Part shown: positions 10,536 to 22,900 of the stretch, one piece after another
How positions within the stretch are numbered: position 1 is the stretch's first letter
Layout of the letters: the number at the start of each line of letters is the position of its first letter
DNA from: Schistocerca nitens
Taxonomy: Eukaryota > Arthropoda > Insecta > Orthoptera > Acrididae
DNA: 64,000 nucleotides
Reading direction: 5' to 3'
NCBI RefSeq assembly: GCF_023898315.1
Contig: NC_064619.1
Coordinates: forward strand, 347,830,650 to 347,894,649
Notes under the pieces: model-generated
Databases searched by the model: none
What the model was told of the DNA's origin: nothing
Seen by the model: only the letters and a program-made list of their open reading frames with translations
Program-made: the position numbers and the translations under genes

Positions 10536-11503
10536 TAAAAAGCCGCCCGTTCCCTTCCAGACAGCCTGTACTACCCGCGTAGCCACTTCCTGTGTGTAAG
10601 GGATTCCTGACCTATTAAGCGGAACCCAGAAACCCACGACCCGATGGTGAAAGTCAAGGAATCTGCAGCCTACATGGTCAGAGAACCGGTCAGACCCTCG
10701 ACTCGGCTCTGCACCAAAGGACTGCAGTCAGTTCTATCAACTATGCTGCAGATAGTGAGCTCCGCCTTAATCTCACAAGCAAGACTGTTAGTCCTTACCA
10801 TTTCCGCCAGCCGCCCAAAACCAGAGAGAATCTCCTCCTATCCATACGTCAATGGTACCGACATGAGCCACCAACTGCAGTTGGCTACACCCTGTACTCT
10901 TTATAGTATCCGGAAGCAGCCTTTTCACATCCAGAATGACTCCCCGCGGTATGCACACGGAGTGCACACTGGCTTCGTTCCCTCCTTGGCAGCCATATTC
11001 CTAAGGGGCCCCATTACGTGCCTAACGTTGGAGCTCCCAACTAGCAGCAAACCGACCCTCTGTGAACGCCCAGACCTTGCCTGCTGAGAAGCTTCCTCTG
11101 GAACAGGGTGGACGACTGCATCTGGCTCAGAGACATCGTCAACCACAGGTAACGCCTGACACCTGTTCGTCAAACGAACCGAGGAGGCCCTATGATCGGA
11201 CCCTCAAAAAGATTTTCGCTGCCTGCCAGACTTTGTAACGATCTCCCACTTGACCACAGGTGAGGGGTCAACCTCAGTGCAGGCAGTATCCAGGGCGGCT
11301 ATAGCAGTGGACCGATCAGGGGACACATGGGACATGTTCGACGTCTCTCGCATCCCTAGATCCGACCCCCCCACAGTTACACAGTGATGCCCTTTGGTAG
11401 CAGCTTCTAGCTGTGTGACGATAGCCAATGCAGCCTCGAGCTGTGAGAGAAGGGTCGCCAACTCAGCTCACATCTGAACAAAGCAATCACAGTTCCTATC
11501 CAT
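10530..11503 (-). pseudogene. N2 ORF1 esterase-like pseudogene
   Basis: Starts at ATG 11503 (MDRNCDCFVQM then a stop), parallel to the N3 start MDRDFNCCVRM. It keeps the short helix (LATLLSQLEAALAIVTQLEA), block I LLLVGSSNVRHVMGPL and a C-terminal NRSGIPYTQ where N3 has DRSGVHYTQ, so the His is also lost. The ORF1 stop TAG at 10530-10532 is at the same place relative to the TTTTTA run as in N3. Frame changes and an internal stop at codon 12 make it non-functional. Confidence 0.8.
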
Positions 11504-11512
11504 TACAGCAGT

Positions 11513-11737
11513 CACTCCCGTTTGAAGTTAGTTAAAACATACAACAAACGAATGGTGTTCTCGCCTTCGTAGCAGCAGGAACACGAGGTGCTCTATCACT
11601 GATGGTCCATCCAACACTGAGCTATAGTAACCAAAGCAAACAAAAACCTGTACGATACGAGGGTCGGTAACAACGACGGTACAGTACATTACACTGTTAT
11701 TAAAATAGAAGCTTGTGACTAGTAAGCACTCGAACAC
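11513..11737 (-). repeat. Tandem unit 1 (about 290 bp), upstream of N2 ORF1, part
   Basis: Begins CACTCCCGTTTGAAG directly beside the N2 leader and contains GCAGGAACACGAGGTGCTCT. The rest of the unit lies beyond Gypsy-B at 31159-31215. Further units are at 31216-31508 and 31509-31541. Because N2 is on the minus strand, the array lies upstream of ORF1, where promoter monomers sit in some LINEs. It could instead be an independent satellite. Confidence 0.7.
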
Positions 11738-12480
11738 TATAATATCTCTTTATATTCGATGAATTATTCTGATACAATTCTACCCTTGAATGACGTGTAC
11801 TAATTTCTATCTTCATACTCGCAGAATCCATGCGCAAAATAGTTTCATACAATAGCTATGCCATTAGCGCATAATTATTCTTTGTAGTACTCTCTCTGGT
11901 GGTTGTTAAAAAAGAAAAGAGCTTCCGAGATTGTCTTTGTGCCGATTAGAATGAGCTTGGTTTGAAAAATTGTAATCTGATTATTGCGAGTTATAACAAA
12001 AGATAACTGAGACGAAATTGTATGATTAAAAGGGAAATATACATATATACTGCTCCTTCATACAAAAGGTGTGTATTTGACATTTGACAATTAATCATAT
12101 TCATCGATATATTGCGTAGTTGTTAATCAGAAGGGAACTACCGAAAGACTGGATACGAACCTGCATTTAATAATCCAAGAGCTCCATTACTTCTTCAGAA
12201 GGTTAAACTTCAACAAAGCCAAATATCCGCTTGATCTGAGGTTTCCCGACTGATTATACAACGCTCCGAAAAATTACGAGACATTTTATTTGTACAGATT
12301 TGCAGACTGCCGCAATGCACGAGCCTCCAGAGAGGAAGAATCATCGCCTGATTTCATTCTAACAAGTAAAATTTCTGAATCATTTTGAGTAAATGAGCTA
12401 TGACTGTGTTTCATATTATGAATGACTGATTGCTCGAACGAATTGAGAGCTACATACTTACATAGATAGGAAGAATTACA
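11738..12480 (+). repeat. Gypsy-B 5' LTR (743 bp)
   Basis: Starts TATAATATCTC, where the 3' LTR starts TGTAATATCTC (the terminal TG mutated to TA), and ends ATTACA. Both LTRs share TTTATATTCGATGAATTATT and CGCAAAATAGTTTCATACAA. The 5' copy contains a 20-bp block near 12200 (AAGGTTAAACTTCAACAAAG) absent from the 3' copy. The length difference (743 against 709) and scattered mismatches indicate an older insertion. Confidence 0.88.
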
Positions 12481-12481
12481 G

Positions 12482-12500
12482 TGGCGCCAGTGTGACAGGA
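12482..12500 (+). promoter_or_regulatory. Gypsy-B primer binding site
   Basis: TGGCGCCAGTGTGACAGGA begins one base after the LTR end. Position next to the 5' LTR and the leading TGG, which pairs with a tRNA CCA end, define it as the minus-strand primer site. The primer tRNA was not identified. Confidence 0.7.
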
Positions 12501-12519
12501 CTTGCGTGGATTGTTATAT

Positions 12520-14268
12520 TGAGAGGTGGCATGAGCCCCCTCTCATATTTCTATCTTACGATTTTCGTCTCTAATTGCATGCGGTGAAAAGTTGCTATTC
12601 CTTCACATGCGGACTTCCCACGCAGCGTCTCTCGTCACCCAGGTGGTCCAGTGACAGGCGCGCTCTGCCGATCTTGAAAGGGTAAGCCAATGGGGGTGAG
12701 GGAGTCGAGTGAATGCTTTCCAGACGCCGACATTGTCAAAAGACACTCCCGGAGGGGCCTGAAGTAGCGGCTGGGCTAGAGGTTCCATTACTTCGAAGAA
12801 ACTTAGCGAAAACACTTTCTGGCGGGCTACCAGCGAGGCGTGGGAATGACTTGTGTTCCCAAGCAACCTTGGCGCGCTAATTACCGCGTTTTCTGCCGTA
12901 TAGTAACTGTGATTGGCTTGATCAGGGCATAGCACCGTGACGTAGCAAAAATCGGCGCAGAAATTGGCGCCAAGAATCTCCATTGGTGGAATGGTAGTGC
13001 TCTGGCAATAGAGTGGAATTTTCCGCCGGTTTTCGAGTTGCTGATTGGAACGTTTAACCATGGCCACTGTCGTGGGGGCGGGAATGTTCTGTGTTTGGCC
13101 TGTACAGGTGCTCAGGAGCAGTCGGCTCTCGCCTTTCGGTCGAAGAAGGTTACAAAACTGAGCTCTCGCTGCACGGGTCAGCGTGCCTTCCGTTGGCTGT
13201 CTAATATACTTTTATTTAATTGTAACTGTTTGACGAAGTTGCTGAAATTTCGACTCCAACGAAATTTTCCGAGTACAGTTGGCAATTGACCCTTCTGTGT
13301 AGAAGAGGCCTATGTTGTCTGTCTTGAGCAGTTTTGGCTAATGTTGACTGTATCGGAGTTACTGGGTGACTTCGCTTGTTAAAATGAATCACTGTACCGT
13401 CAGTGATTGTGTGGCACGCCTTCTTCGTCTCCCTCGGAGGCGCATTTGTATTGCTAGGAAGTCTTTAGTCTGGAACAACCAGGCCAGGATAATTTGTTTC
13501 GGGCTATACTCGCGACATTATCATCACCACGACAGGACGTCGAAGCAACCAGCCATCGCTTCCAGTACGCCAGATCGTGTCCTTGCAGCTAAGAAGACAG
13601 CTTGGCAATGTACGTCCGCAGCACCGGCAAAGCAGGCATTTTTGCTAGGCGATAATCAGAGCTTAGTAGAGCGCGCCTGTTCGTCTTTTCTAACTTTGTT
13701 CTATCTTGGGCGTTCATTGTCTGAGTTCTCACTAATGTAGCAGCAATTAATGTTGGGTTAGCGGTGTGTCTCTCTTAAGATTTGAGTGGCAAGGAATTGG
13801 CTCCATATACCACTTTGTCATAAACGTCACAATCCAGTTTAGGGACAACTTCACCTTCACAGCGTTTGTTTGAGTATCCAATTAGAGCCAATTTGATGTA
13901 TTGTAAATGTTTCATGTGTTTTTGTTTATTATTTTGTGTTTAGTCTTAATAAATCATATTGTTATTTTGGACAGAACTTTCATTCTGTTAATCGGTAGAG
14001 CAACCCTATCATTTCTCACTACATTAACGAAACCTTCCTTTATTTAACTTATTTATCATATTACTCGTAAATTATTGCAGGTGCCAAACTCTTGTCTACT
14101 CCACTTGCAGGGTTGATTACAGTCAGTTCGCGTATCTTTTTAATCCATGTGCAGCAGCAAAGGTCGGAGTTAGAATAGGGGGGGGGGGGGGGGCTTAGAG
14201 TATCATTTACATATGTAGATTCTAGAAGAATTTAGTGTTAAATACACTGCTAGCCCCGGCAACTCGCA
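12520..14268 (+). repeat. Gypsy-A 5' LTR
   Basis: Begins TGAGAGGTGGCATGAG and ends AACTCGCA. It has 49 bp near 13370-13425 that are missing from the 3' LTR, apparently lost between short CTTCG repeats, and a longer poly-G run (14178-14194). AATAAA at about 13949 is a plausible polyadenylation signal. Each LTR has an antisense open frame of 154 codons, which I do not regard as a gene. Confidence 0.92.
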
Positions 14269-14273
14269 TAAAA

Positions 14274-14291
14274 TGGCGACCCTTGGCCTCG
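14274..14291 (+). promoter_or_regulatory. Gypsy-A primer binding site (probable)
   Basis: TGGCGACCCTTGGCCTCG lies five bases after the 5' LTR. The position and TGG start fit a tRNA primer site. The tRNA was not identified. Confidence 0.55.
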
Positions 14292-14679
14292 GATCTTTCC
14301 TGGAATCCTGTGATAAGCAAGCAGTAATATTAGTAGGGACACTCAGAATTTTTTTTTTTTGCTTAATTTTTTATTGATTAATACCCAAGTTTTTTTTTCT
14401 GGTAGCTCCGTATTTAGTTTTAAGTAGCGGCGCATGATTACAGTTTTTGTTTTCAGTGAATATATTTTTTTTGTTCATTGTTTTTTTTTTGTGTTCCTTT
14501 GATGGTGTGTCTGTACCACATCGCACTTTGTCGGGTTTGTGTGCGGTTTCTGTACCACAACAAATCGTGCTTATAATTACAGCGTTGGAGTGGCGTTGTT
14601 GAAATTTTATGTCTAAGTATAAAAACATATGGAGTAGATTAATTTTATTGTGCATTTTAGATAAATTTGTTTTTCATGA

Positions 14680-16731
14680 ATGATAACGAGAAGTAAGGCA
14701 CGACTATTATCTAGCGAAGCTAAAACAAAAGAGGATAGCAAAATGGATAAGGGGCAGTTTACTGACGGGAATAGGTTCGGAGATGAGATGGGCACATTTT
14801 TAGCAGGACAGGACGCCAGGGTCATTGATGAGGAAGCTGATTTGGACGCGATCTTAGAGCAGCGTTGCGGCCGTGATTATGATAGTGAAGTAGAGGATGA
14901 AACAGAGACAGGCACACAGGTCGAGACGGCAGCAGAAGTTTATAAACAATCGAACGAGAGCAGACAGGGGCTAGCTCGGCCACGTCAGAGCTCCAGCGCC
15001 CAGGTGTCCAGAGTTACATCTCCCACGTTTGAAGAGGATCAAAAAGATGACGTAAACCCAATACTGAGCTTCCTACGATCAATGAAAGAAGAAGCTGACG
15101 AACAACGTAAGAAGGAGAAGGGAGAAGCTGACGAACAGCGTAAGAAGGACACTGAGGCAATAATTTCGCATATAGGGGAAATTCGTGGGGAATTACTAAC
15201 AATAAAGAAAGAATGTGGAGAAGCAAAACAATTGTCAATGGTAGCACAAAAAGTAGCAGGCCTAGCCAAAACGGCAGCAACAGGGGCAATGAAAATCGCA
15301 AAAGTAACTTCTCAACTTGCAGGTCACTTGCGACGTGCGACACAAGCCCACTCAAAATCCCTAGCGTTCTTAAAAACTCAGGGTAATATCGCGGTTGCGA
15401 ACACCACGAAACGAATGGAAGAAGTAGAGAGTCGGATAGCAAAACTAGAGCAAAACGGGCACACGAGCACTGCCCGTTCGGATACCAATGATGGAATACA
15501 CAGAATTGTGTCTCCGAGGAAAAGCCCGCCGTGCTCTAGCCCAATGACCGAGTGTGGAACTAACAATGCACACGCAGAAACAGCGAGTAATAGCTCCAAT
15601 AATTATAGCCCACTTAGGAGAGTGAATTCTGATTGCCACTTCCACTGTGATACAGAGGTAGCACATCACAGTTATCAGCAAGCTAGAACAGGACACTCAG
15701 CAGACGTGCAAGTATCGGAAACGAGTGACAACACCAGTGCGAGGATCAGACAGGATTTTGATTACAATCACTTCCTGTCGATACTAAAATTCCAGAAGTT
15801 CTAAGAAAATGGAGGGTCGTTGCATCCGAAGAGCTGGGTGATGCAGTTTACAAATTCATTACCGGCATCATGGCCAACCCAGGCAAAATTAGAATTCATG
15901 TGTGGACACATCGAAGGCCAAGCCGCGGAAAAGATGCGGGGTGTGGCAGTGACGTGTCGGACTTATCAGGAATTTGTTGGCGCATTCCTGCTGACCTATT
16001 GGTCAAAGGAAACGCAAGACAGGATTAAGGAGGAAATAATATTTTGTCCTGAACTGGAAGTGTCCGGGCATAGGAGCGCTACCAAATTTCTTGATGATTT
16101 ACTCAAGAAGAATCAATTTTTAGATAGTCCATATAGCAACGGAGAAATCATTAAATTTTGCTTTTCCGAATTGCCAGTTCGGTACCAACAGACACTTGTC
16201 GGGAAGTGTGGATCTGACATAGAAGCATTCAAGAGTCTATTGCGCGAACTCGAAGTAGTCTTTGATAAACAAGACGCAAAGGACAGGAAGAAGGGGCAAA
16301 GTAACAAATACCACAGGCCAGGAAGGGAAGACGACAACAGATCGCATAATCGCACTGGTCAGTTACGAAACCAGGGTTACGGAAGTCAAGGTTACGCTAT
16401 TCAAGGTTATGGAAACCAAAGACACGGAAAGGAGAACGTCAGGGATCAGGGTCAATCTAGACAAGGAATCTGGGATAGGAGGAATAACGAACGGCAAAGC
16501 GACCGTAATTGGAGAGAGCGAAACCAAGGACAACAGTGGAACCAGGAGATTGAAACTAGACCCGCAAATCCTAATGCACGCCAGAGGAGGGGGAGCTTAA
16601 CAAGGGATTGGCGCCAGACTAGTGCGAACACAGGCCGCCGGAATTTCGCACGTAATCTCGGACCTGGCCAACTACGGATGATACATTACGAAGATTTATC
16701 AGACAGGATCGGCAGCCTCTTATCACAGTAG
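14680..16731 (+). pseudogene. Gypsy-A gag with one internal stop
   Basis: A single frame of about 683 codons from ATG 14680 (MITRSKARLL) to TAG 16729-16731, broken only by TAA at 15802-15804. The N-terminal part is acidic and then rich in heptad-like charged repeats (EEADEQRKKEKGEADEQRKK, about codons 137-157). After the stop comes the capsid-like region HPKSWVMQFTNSLPASW and FLLTYWSKETQDRI, typical of insect Gypsy Gag. The C-terminus is a basic Gln/Asn/Gly-rich tail with repeated G-Y-G/N-Q-G-Y motifs and no CCHC knuckle that I can see. The coherent protein on both sides of the stop shows it is a point lesion. Pol overlaps its end in the -1 frame. Confidence 0.88.
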
Positions 16732-16748
16732 CAATACCGGAAAAGAGT

Positions 16749-19700
16749 ATGAATGCGATAATAGATAGTGGAAGCTACATAACAGCAATATCTGAGGCAG
16801 CATACAAGAGGTGCTCTCAGGAGATGGACTGGCCTGTCCTATCGGTTAAGAAAACCAAAATAAAAGGGGCATTAGCGGGTAAATGTACGGAGGTCACCCA
16901 ACAAACAAGACTGGATTTCTCCTGCCAAGGACACAAAATAGAGTCTAACTCCTGGATCGTGCCAAATCTGGCGATCGACATGATAATAGGAACGGACTTC
17001 CTAAATGAACATGAAGCGATAGTTGATCTAGGACGAGGTGAAGTGGTTTTGAGGAAAGGGAATCCCGTCCACATTAAGTTCGACGACCAGCTGATCCCAG
17101 CTCAACTACCATCTAACTGTGTGCGGATAAACTATGCGTGTCTGAAAGACAGAAAGGAAGAACAGGTCGACATTGCGGGTAGGGGAGAGGACACGGATGA
17201 GAACGAAGTCGGAATAATGGGAGAAATAAAGGAGAAAATAGGAGAAAAGGTGGAAGCAATAAAGAATAGAAGGTGCGACCACCGCAAAGAACTTCACAAA
17301 TTACTAGTAGAACATGCGGAGGTCTTCCTTCCCAAGACAGGATCAATAAAGAACTTCCAATATGAATTTCGTGTACGTCCGCATAACCAGTTTCGTGTGC
17401 CACCCTATCCAATCCCCTTGGCATATCGACAGAAAGTAGCAGCTGAAATTACGCGAATGCTGAGTGAAGGAATAATAAAACCTACGGCTTTAGCCTATAA
17501 TGACCCGTTAGGAGTAGTCGAGAAGGCAGATGGTAGTATTCGTTTAGTCTTGGACTCGCGACAAATTAATACCATAATAGAACCCGAAACAGACAGACCG
17601 GAAGAATTAGAGGAACTCTTACAAAACTTCCATGGAATATCAATCTTCTCATCAGTTGATCTAAAATCGAGTTTCTGGCAGATCGAGCTCCATCCAAATT
17701 GCAGACAGTACACAGCCTTTTTAGCATTTGGAAGATGTTACCGGTTTCGTCGTCTCCCATTTGGTTTGAACATTTCGTCTGCCGCATTCATTCGGGGCTG
17801 GACGGCATACTAAGCGATAATTTGAAACGTCATGTCACCAGCTATGTGGACGATTTGCTGATCGCGGAGAAATCTTGGGGAGAGCACAATGCGGTCCTTG
17901 GTGAACTCCTTGCGACATTCAAGGAATGCGGAGTGACTACCAATATCGAAAAATCGAATTTTGGGACGTCCTCTGTCAAATTTCTAGGACATATCATCAC
18001 GGGTGAGGGCATTGCGCCAAATCCCGAAAAGATCGAAGCGATTGAAAAGTTTCCCATTCCTACGACAAAGAAGCAGTTAAGGGGGTTCTTGGGGATCATA
18101 AATTTTTACAACCGCTTTATACATGTCAAAACTCAGAGCAGTCCTAGATTGCATCAACTTACAGGAAAGAAGATTCCTTGGGAATGGGATGAGGCGGCCG
18201 AATCCGAATGGAAAGCATTGAAATTCGCATTATTACAAGCACCCGTCCTCTCACACCCAAATTTAGCAGACTATGTACATGAAGGAAACAGGGTGTGGAA
18301 GACAATTGCGTTTGGTAGCAGAGTACTAGCCAAGAGTGAGAGGAATTACTCAGTAACAGAGTTAGAGGCGCTGGCTATTGTATGGGCGTTTGAAAAATTC
18401 AGATACCTTCTGTTTGGTCGCAAGACGAGGGTCTACACAGACCACAAGGCACTCGAGTTCCTGATGACTGCAAAGCTTAATCACAGGCGGCTCATTAGGT
18501 GGGCATCATATCTGCAGCAGTACAACTTTTCGATAGAATATATCCCCGGCAGTCAGAACATTATTGCAGACGCCTTATCACGGTCACCGATCGGATTTGA
18601 GCACAACATGGAAGAAGATCTGGAGGAAAATCACTACTGCCTTTTCTATATGCAGAAAGTAGACTTTGAAAATTTTATTACCTGTAGTATGCAGGACATC
18701 AAGAAGGAGCAAGACAAGGACCCTGCCCTAGTGTTATTGAAACAGAAATGGATAGACAGAAGACACGCCACCATCAGGCAGTTCTATCTCTTGCGGAAAG
18801 GCATAATTTTCCACCGAAATTATGCCAATGACACTGAATGGGGGGTATGCATCCCTGAACACCTAATAAACAAGGTTATCTGGCATACTCACCTCAGCTA
18901 TGGACACTTCGGACCACGCAAGTGCAATCTCAAGCTAAGGACCATGTGTTACTTTCGAAACATGGAGCGTCGAATTCGGAGGGTACTGTCGGTGTGTAAA
19001 GACTGCCAAAAGGCTAAGCACACCACTGTGAGCATGCAGGTACCATTATACCCAATCGTGCCGACCAAATTAAGACAATTAGCAGCAACAGATTTGATGG
19101 GACCTTTGCCAAGAACAAGAAGAGGATATACTTACGTATTAGTGTTTGTTGAACTAACGTCCAAATACGTTACCTTTACGCCACTGAAGAGGGCGACAGG
19201 ACGAACTGTATCACGAGCCCTAATCCGGGATTTCCTACCACAGGTTGGTCATGTGAGTAAAATTATTTCTGATAACGGCCCACAGTTTAAGTCAAAAACA
19301 TGGAAGGAGACGTTGCGTGGATGTAACATTGATCCTATTTTTATATCTTCACACCATCCGAGCTCGAATGCTGCAGAACGGATTATTAAGGAACTCAGAA
19401 ACTTGTGCCGGTTGTACTGTAACAAACAGCACACGACATGGGACGTTTTCCTTAAAGACTTCCAGGAGGTGATCAATGAGGCACCCCATGGGATAACAAA
19501 ATTGGCACCCATTACAGTACTGAAAAACCGGATTCCTAAGGACTTGATAACCGAGGTCATAAACTTCCCACCAAGGGCGCAAACGCAGCACCAAGCCATA
19601 GTGGATTTGGCTCTCAAGAGGATACGGGCTGCAGCAGAGGTCAGGAAGAGACGTGCCGACAGGGGAGCTCGTCTACGACACTTTCAAATTGGACAAAGGG

Positions 19701-19888
19701 TGCTCGTGAAGTCTTTCCGACTTTCGAACAAACAAAAAATGAAATGCCAAAAGTTCTATTCTGTTTACAACGGCCCGTACCGTATAAGGAGAGCAGCTCA
19801 CCACAATGCTTATGAATTGGAGACGCTGAAAGGAAAGAAGTCCATAGGACTCCACCACATCTCTCACATAAAGGAGTTCGTGGAATAG
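16749..19888 (+). pseudogene. Gypsy-A pol: protease, RT, RNase H, integrase
   Basis: The pol frame is open upstream of ATG 16749 into the end of gag (RQPLITVAIPEKS), one base behind the gag frame, so a -1 shift is expected. Order: protease IIDSGSYITAIS (about 16758); RT with LVLDSRQIN, FSSVDLKSSFWQIEL and PFGLNISSAAF; YVDD at 17843-17854; RNase H with VYTDHKALEFL; integrase zinc-binding HLSYGHFGPRKC...CKDCQKAKH and catalytic Asp at 19091 and 19271 and Glu at 19376. The ORF ends HISHIKEFVE. A frame change at about 17793-17800 breaks RT just before YVDD. The segment that normally holds the first RNase H Asp (TDAS-type motif) is missing in frame near 18270-18285. Both lesions are disabling. Confidence 0.92.
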
Positions 19889-19996
19889 TAGTAGTGTAAG
19901 TGGTGTACATAGTAGAATGGGCAAACACATGAACCTTGCTATAGTAGTAGTGTAAGTGGTGTACATAGTAGAATAGGCAAATAAATGAACCTTTCT
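19885..19996 (+). repeat. Two-copy 56-bp tandem repeat after pol
   Basis: ATAGTAGTAGTGTAAGTGG occurs at 19885 and again at 19941, with about 56 bp per unit and few differences. The first unit overlaps the pol stop codon. Likely replication slippage within Gypsy-A. Confidence 0.85.
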
Positions 19997-22900
19997 TCGG
20001 GGAACAATAATCATTGCATTAATAGATTAAGACTGTTAAATTATTAACACGCTGCATTGTCTCACATAAGAATTTACTGCTCCTATCCTTTTTTGTTTCT
20101 GTTCGCGACTTCCAATGTCGATGGGGTAGGAGACACTACCTTTCCATGAGCAATGTTTTAGTCCTTTCCTGTGTGGTGTCCATGTTGAGGGATAATGATG
20201 AGTGAGGAGATGTCGCACAAACGGGCGCATACAAGAACGTGCTCTTAGAAGCGTTCTGAGACGTCATGATACGCTCCATTGCGGCCATTACCAGTTCGTC
20301 AGACGTTCATAACAATGCTTGCAGGCACGCGTCAGTGCACTGCAAGATTGTGGCATATTGCGTGATTTCGAGGATGAACATGGACAGTATAGTTTTTACA
20401 GTGATGCGCCAGCATCGTTGTCTTGCAAGTCGGGGTGAACCTGTGAGCGTTTGACTCCAAAGGTGCCCTAGACGGTAGAAATGCGGGGTTAAAGCCTACC
20501 ATGCCAATGTGCTGGTTGGGGATTTAGCGTGCCGCTTGTGACTGTCACAGATGAATAACCAAGGAATTATACTTGGAGATTCGTGACGTACTGTGTAGCT
20601 GGTGTGTGGTGGGCGACGGAATCATCAACAGGAACCAGTCCTGGCTTGGTCATATTACATTGCCTCTGGAAAGGTGTGCTTTGATCGCGAAAACCGCATA
20701 ACATAGAGAAAGAAGTTGCAACTATAAATTTATTGTCTTGTATAGCCATGGCTAACCCAGTCTCTGGAGTTTCAGTGAGGCGTAGTGAGAACGCGGAGGC
20801 CATGTCGTACGGCGCGCACATCACTGTCGTCAATAGCGGCGAGCAGCGAGACATCTCAGCGTAACAGGAATTATGTAAGAGTGTTGTATAAGGTAAAAAA
20901 AAAATAGAGAGAGTACCATATACTAGGATAAATTAAACTTTAGGATTTAACAATAACTAGATCCTAAATATTGTGGTGGTTTTCTACCACAAGTGTTTGG
21001 CGCGTGCCTGTTGGGATGCTATTTTTCAGGTCACCAAACCACAGACCCGAGATGGAGGGACGACGGGCGAGCGAAAGTAGAATAGTTGCATGTTCTTTAT
21101 AGCATAGTAAAACTTAGACCTGCATAACAACATAATTTAATTGAAAGACATAGAATGTAGATCGTTGGCAAATGGTAGTTAATTCTTGAGCATGTCTACT
21201 GTCAATCTATATAATTAATAGTAATATTAGTGCGGGCCCGCACATTTAGCTGTTCATCCAGTATAGCGTCACACACCATGTACAGTAGTGAGATCAGTCT
21301 CTACACAAATATCAAGATAGATTATTTCCATGTCTAGCTTATATACACCAAGATTTGGTTGTAGTGATAGCCGTAGATTGATAACTATAAAATTAAAATA
21401 AGAGTGTCTGAAACGACAGACCATCAATGTATTGTTATGTAAATTTATTATAAAATAGGTCATGGGAAAAAGTTAGGCATAAGATTTTTGTCAGAACTGT
21501 GCAGATGACGGGAATCGTGGCAATGCAGAGGCCAGGCGGAGCAAAAAAAACAAGAGGTCTTCAGCTACCTGCAGGAAGGGGAGCGTCAGCACGCCACCTG
21601 ACGTGTAGGGCGCGAGAGCATCTGGCCCTACAAGCTGTCAGTCACCGGGCCGTATACCTGAGGGATTAGGCAGGATCCTCGCCGGGCCACAAGCGAAAGT
21701 GAGGCTGGCCGTTGACACTGAAACATGACCCACACGCGACAGCCTGCTAGCTCTCCAGACGCGGCAGCCGTTTGGAGGGATTCCCTGCGGCAGACCACGT
21801 TGTCGTGAGTACATGAAGAAGATCACATATCGTGTCAGAACCTGCGCCTCATGTGCCTCAGGACAGAAAGGGACGCTATATACTCACCTGTTTGGGTTTT
21901 TACAACTCACTAGCATTGGCCGATCTGCATACACTAAGCAGTATCGTGCCACACACTCTAACAAATGAATGGTCTCATTTCTAACTTCTCCTCTCTATTT
22001 GAGAGCAGTTGTAGCAATCGTAGCTCCTAGTTCGATCCTGTATGGATGACCTCACACACTTGTGGAGTCACTCCACATGTCATCATCCCTCGTAGAACTG
22101 CAATATTGGGAAACGTAAAGTACTGTCCAGCGAGAGAAGAGACCTAGACTAGTGTTGTATCCCAACAAGTAGACCTCAGAGACAATTAATCGACGTGAGG
22201 AGAGCCTATCACTGTGTCTTCCTACTGTAATGCCGTGATCATATGCGTGGGTCTTGCTGCAATCTCAACAGAGTACTGCAGATGCTCCAGCACACCCCAT
22301 TGCTGTTGCAACAACGTAGCAACAACACCTGACGTTTAGCCCTATGTGATGTCAGTACTGTGGAATTTGTGAAGTGCTTCGAATATTTCTAACAATGTGA
22401 TTTAGTGCCTCATTCTCAGCACAGTCGTGAACATTGTGCAATGTGGAAGCACAACTTGACACCCCATGAACCTTGTTCTTTTTCTTAAAATTTCTTTCTC
22501 TACTGTTGTTTTTGTAATGTATGTTATACCTTGTATGTGTTTGTGTTTTACACTGTAATTCTTATGTGAGTGATAGAGTAGGGCGCACAAATTACAAATT
22601 TCTGTATTGTTCTCCACACCATGTTTTTTGTTTGTATTTTGTATTTATTGTTGTGTGTATGCAAACAGTGTGCCTGAAGTCCCCATAAACTGAAGCAGAA
22701 CCACCACTCTCATTTTGTAAAGGTTATTCTTGCTGCAGGCAGACAGAATGAATTGGAGGTTGTAATTAAATTCTGAAAGCTCACAAAGAGATTGTTAACT
22801 TAAAAAAAAGTATCCTGTGTGAGTGAGTTCAGGTTAGTTTAATGATTCAAATCCTTGTAACATCTTGGGCATTTAATTGTGGAGCACTCCAACTCTGATT

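Larger units (their letters stand above)
2228..11512 (-). mobile_element. Old non-LTR retrotransposon N2, host of nested insertions
   Basis: Minus-strand CR1/L2-like LINE. Its own sequence is 2228-3645, 3863-4257, 8182-8357 and 9683-11512. The gaps are a SINE, the LINE N3 and a mariner, each with a target duplication. Across the N3 insertion the 32-residue linker KFKR...GFSNF rejoins with one CAAGTC copy and aligns without gaps to the same region of N3 (KFKR...AFGEF). The 3' end carries the ACATCTACATCT tail and the 5' end abuts tandem units of about 290 bp. It is heavily mutated and is the oldest layer of the locus. Confidence 0.85.

Noticed and set aside
12603..13067. 154-codon antisense open frame in the Gypsy-A 5' LTR, also present at 23309-23773 in the 3' LTR
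   Set aside because: Both copies come from one template, the differences between them change amino acids freely, and no domain is recognisable. Most likely chance.
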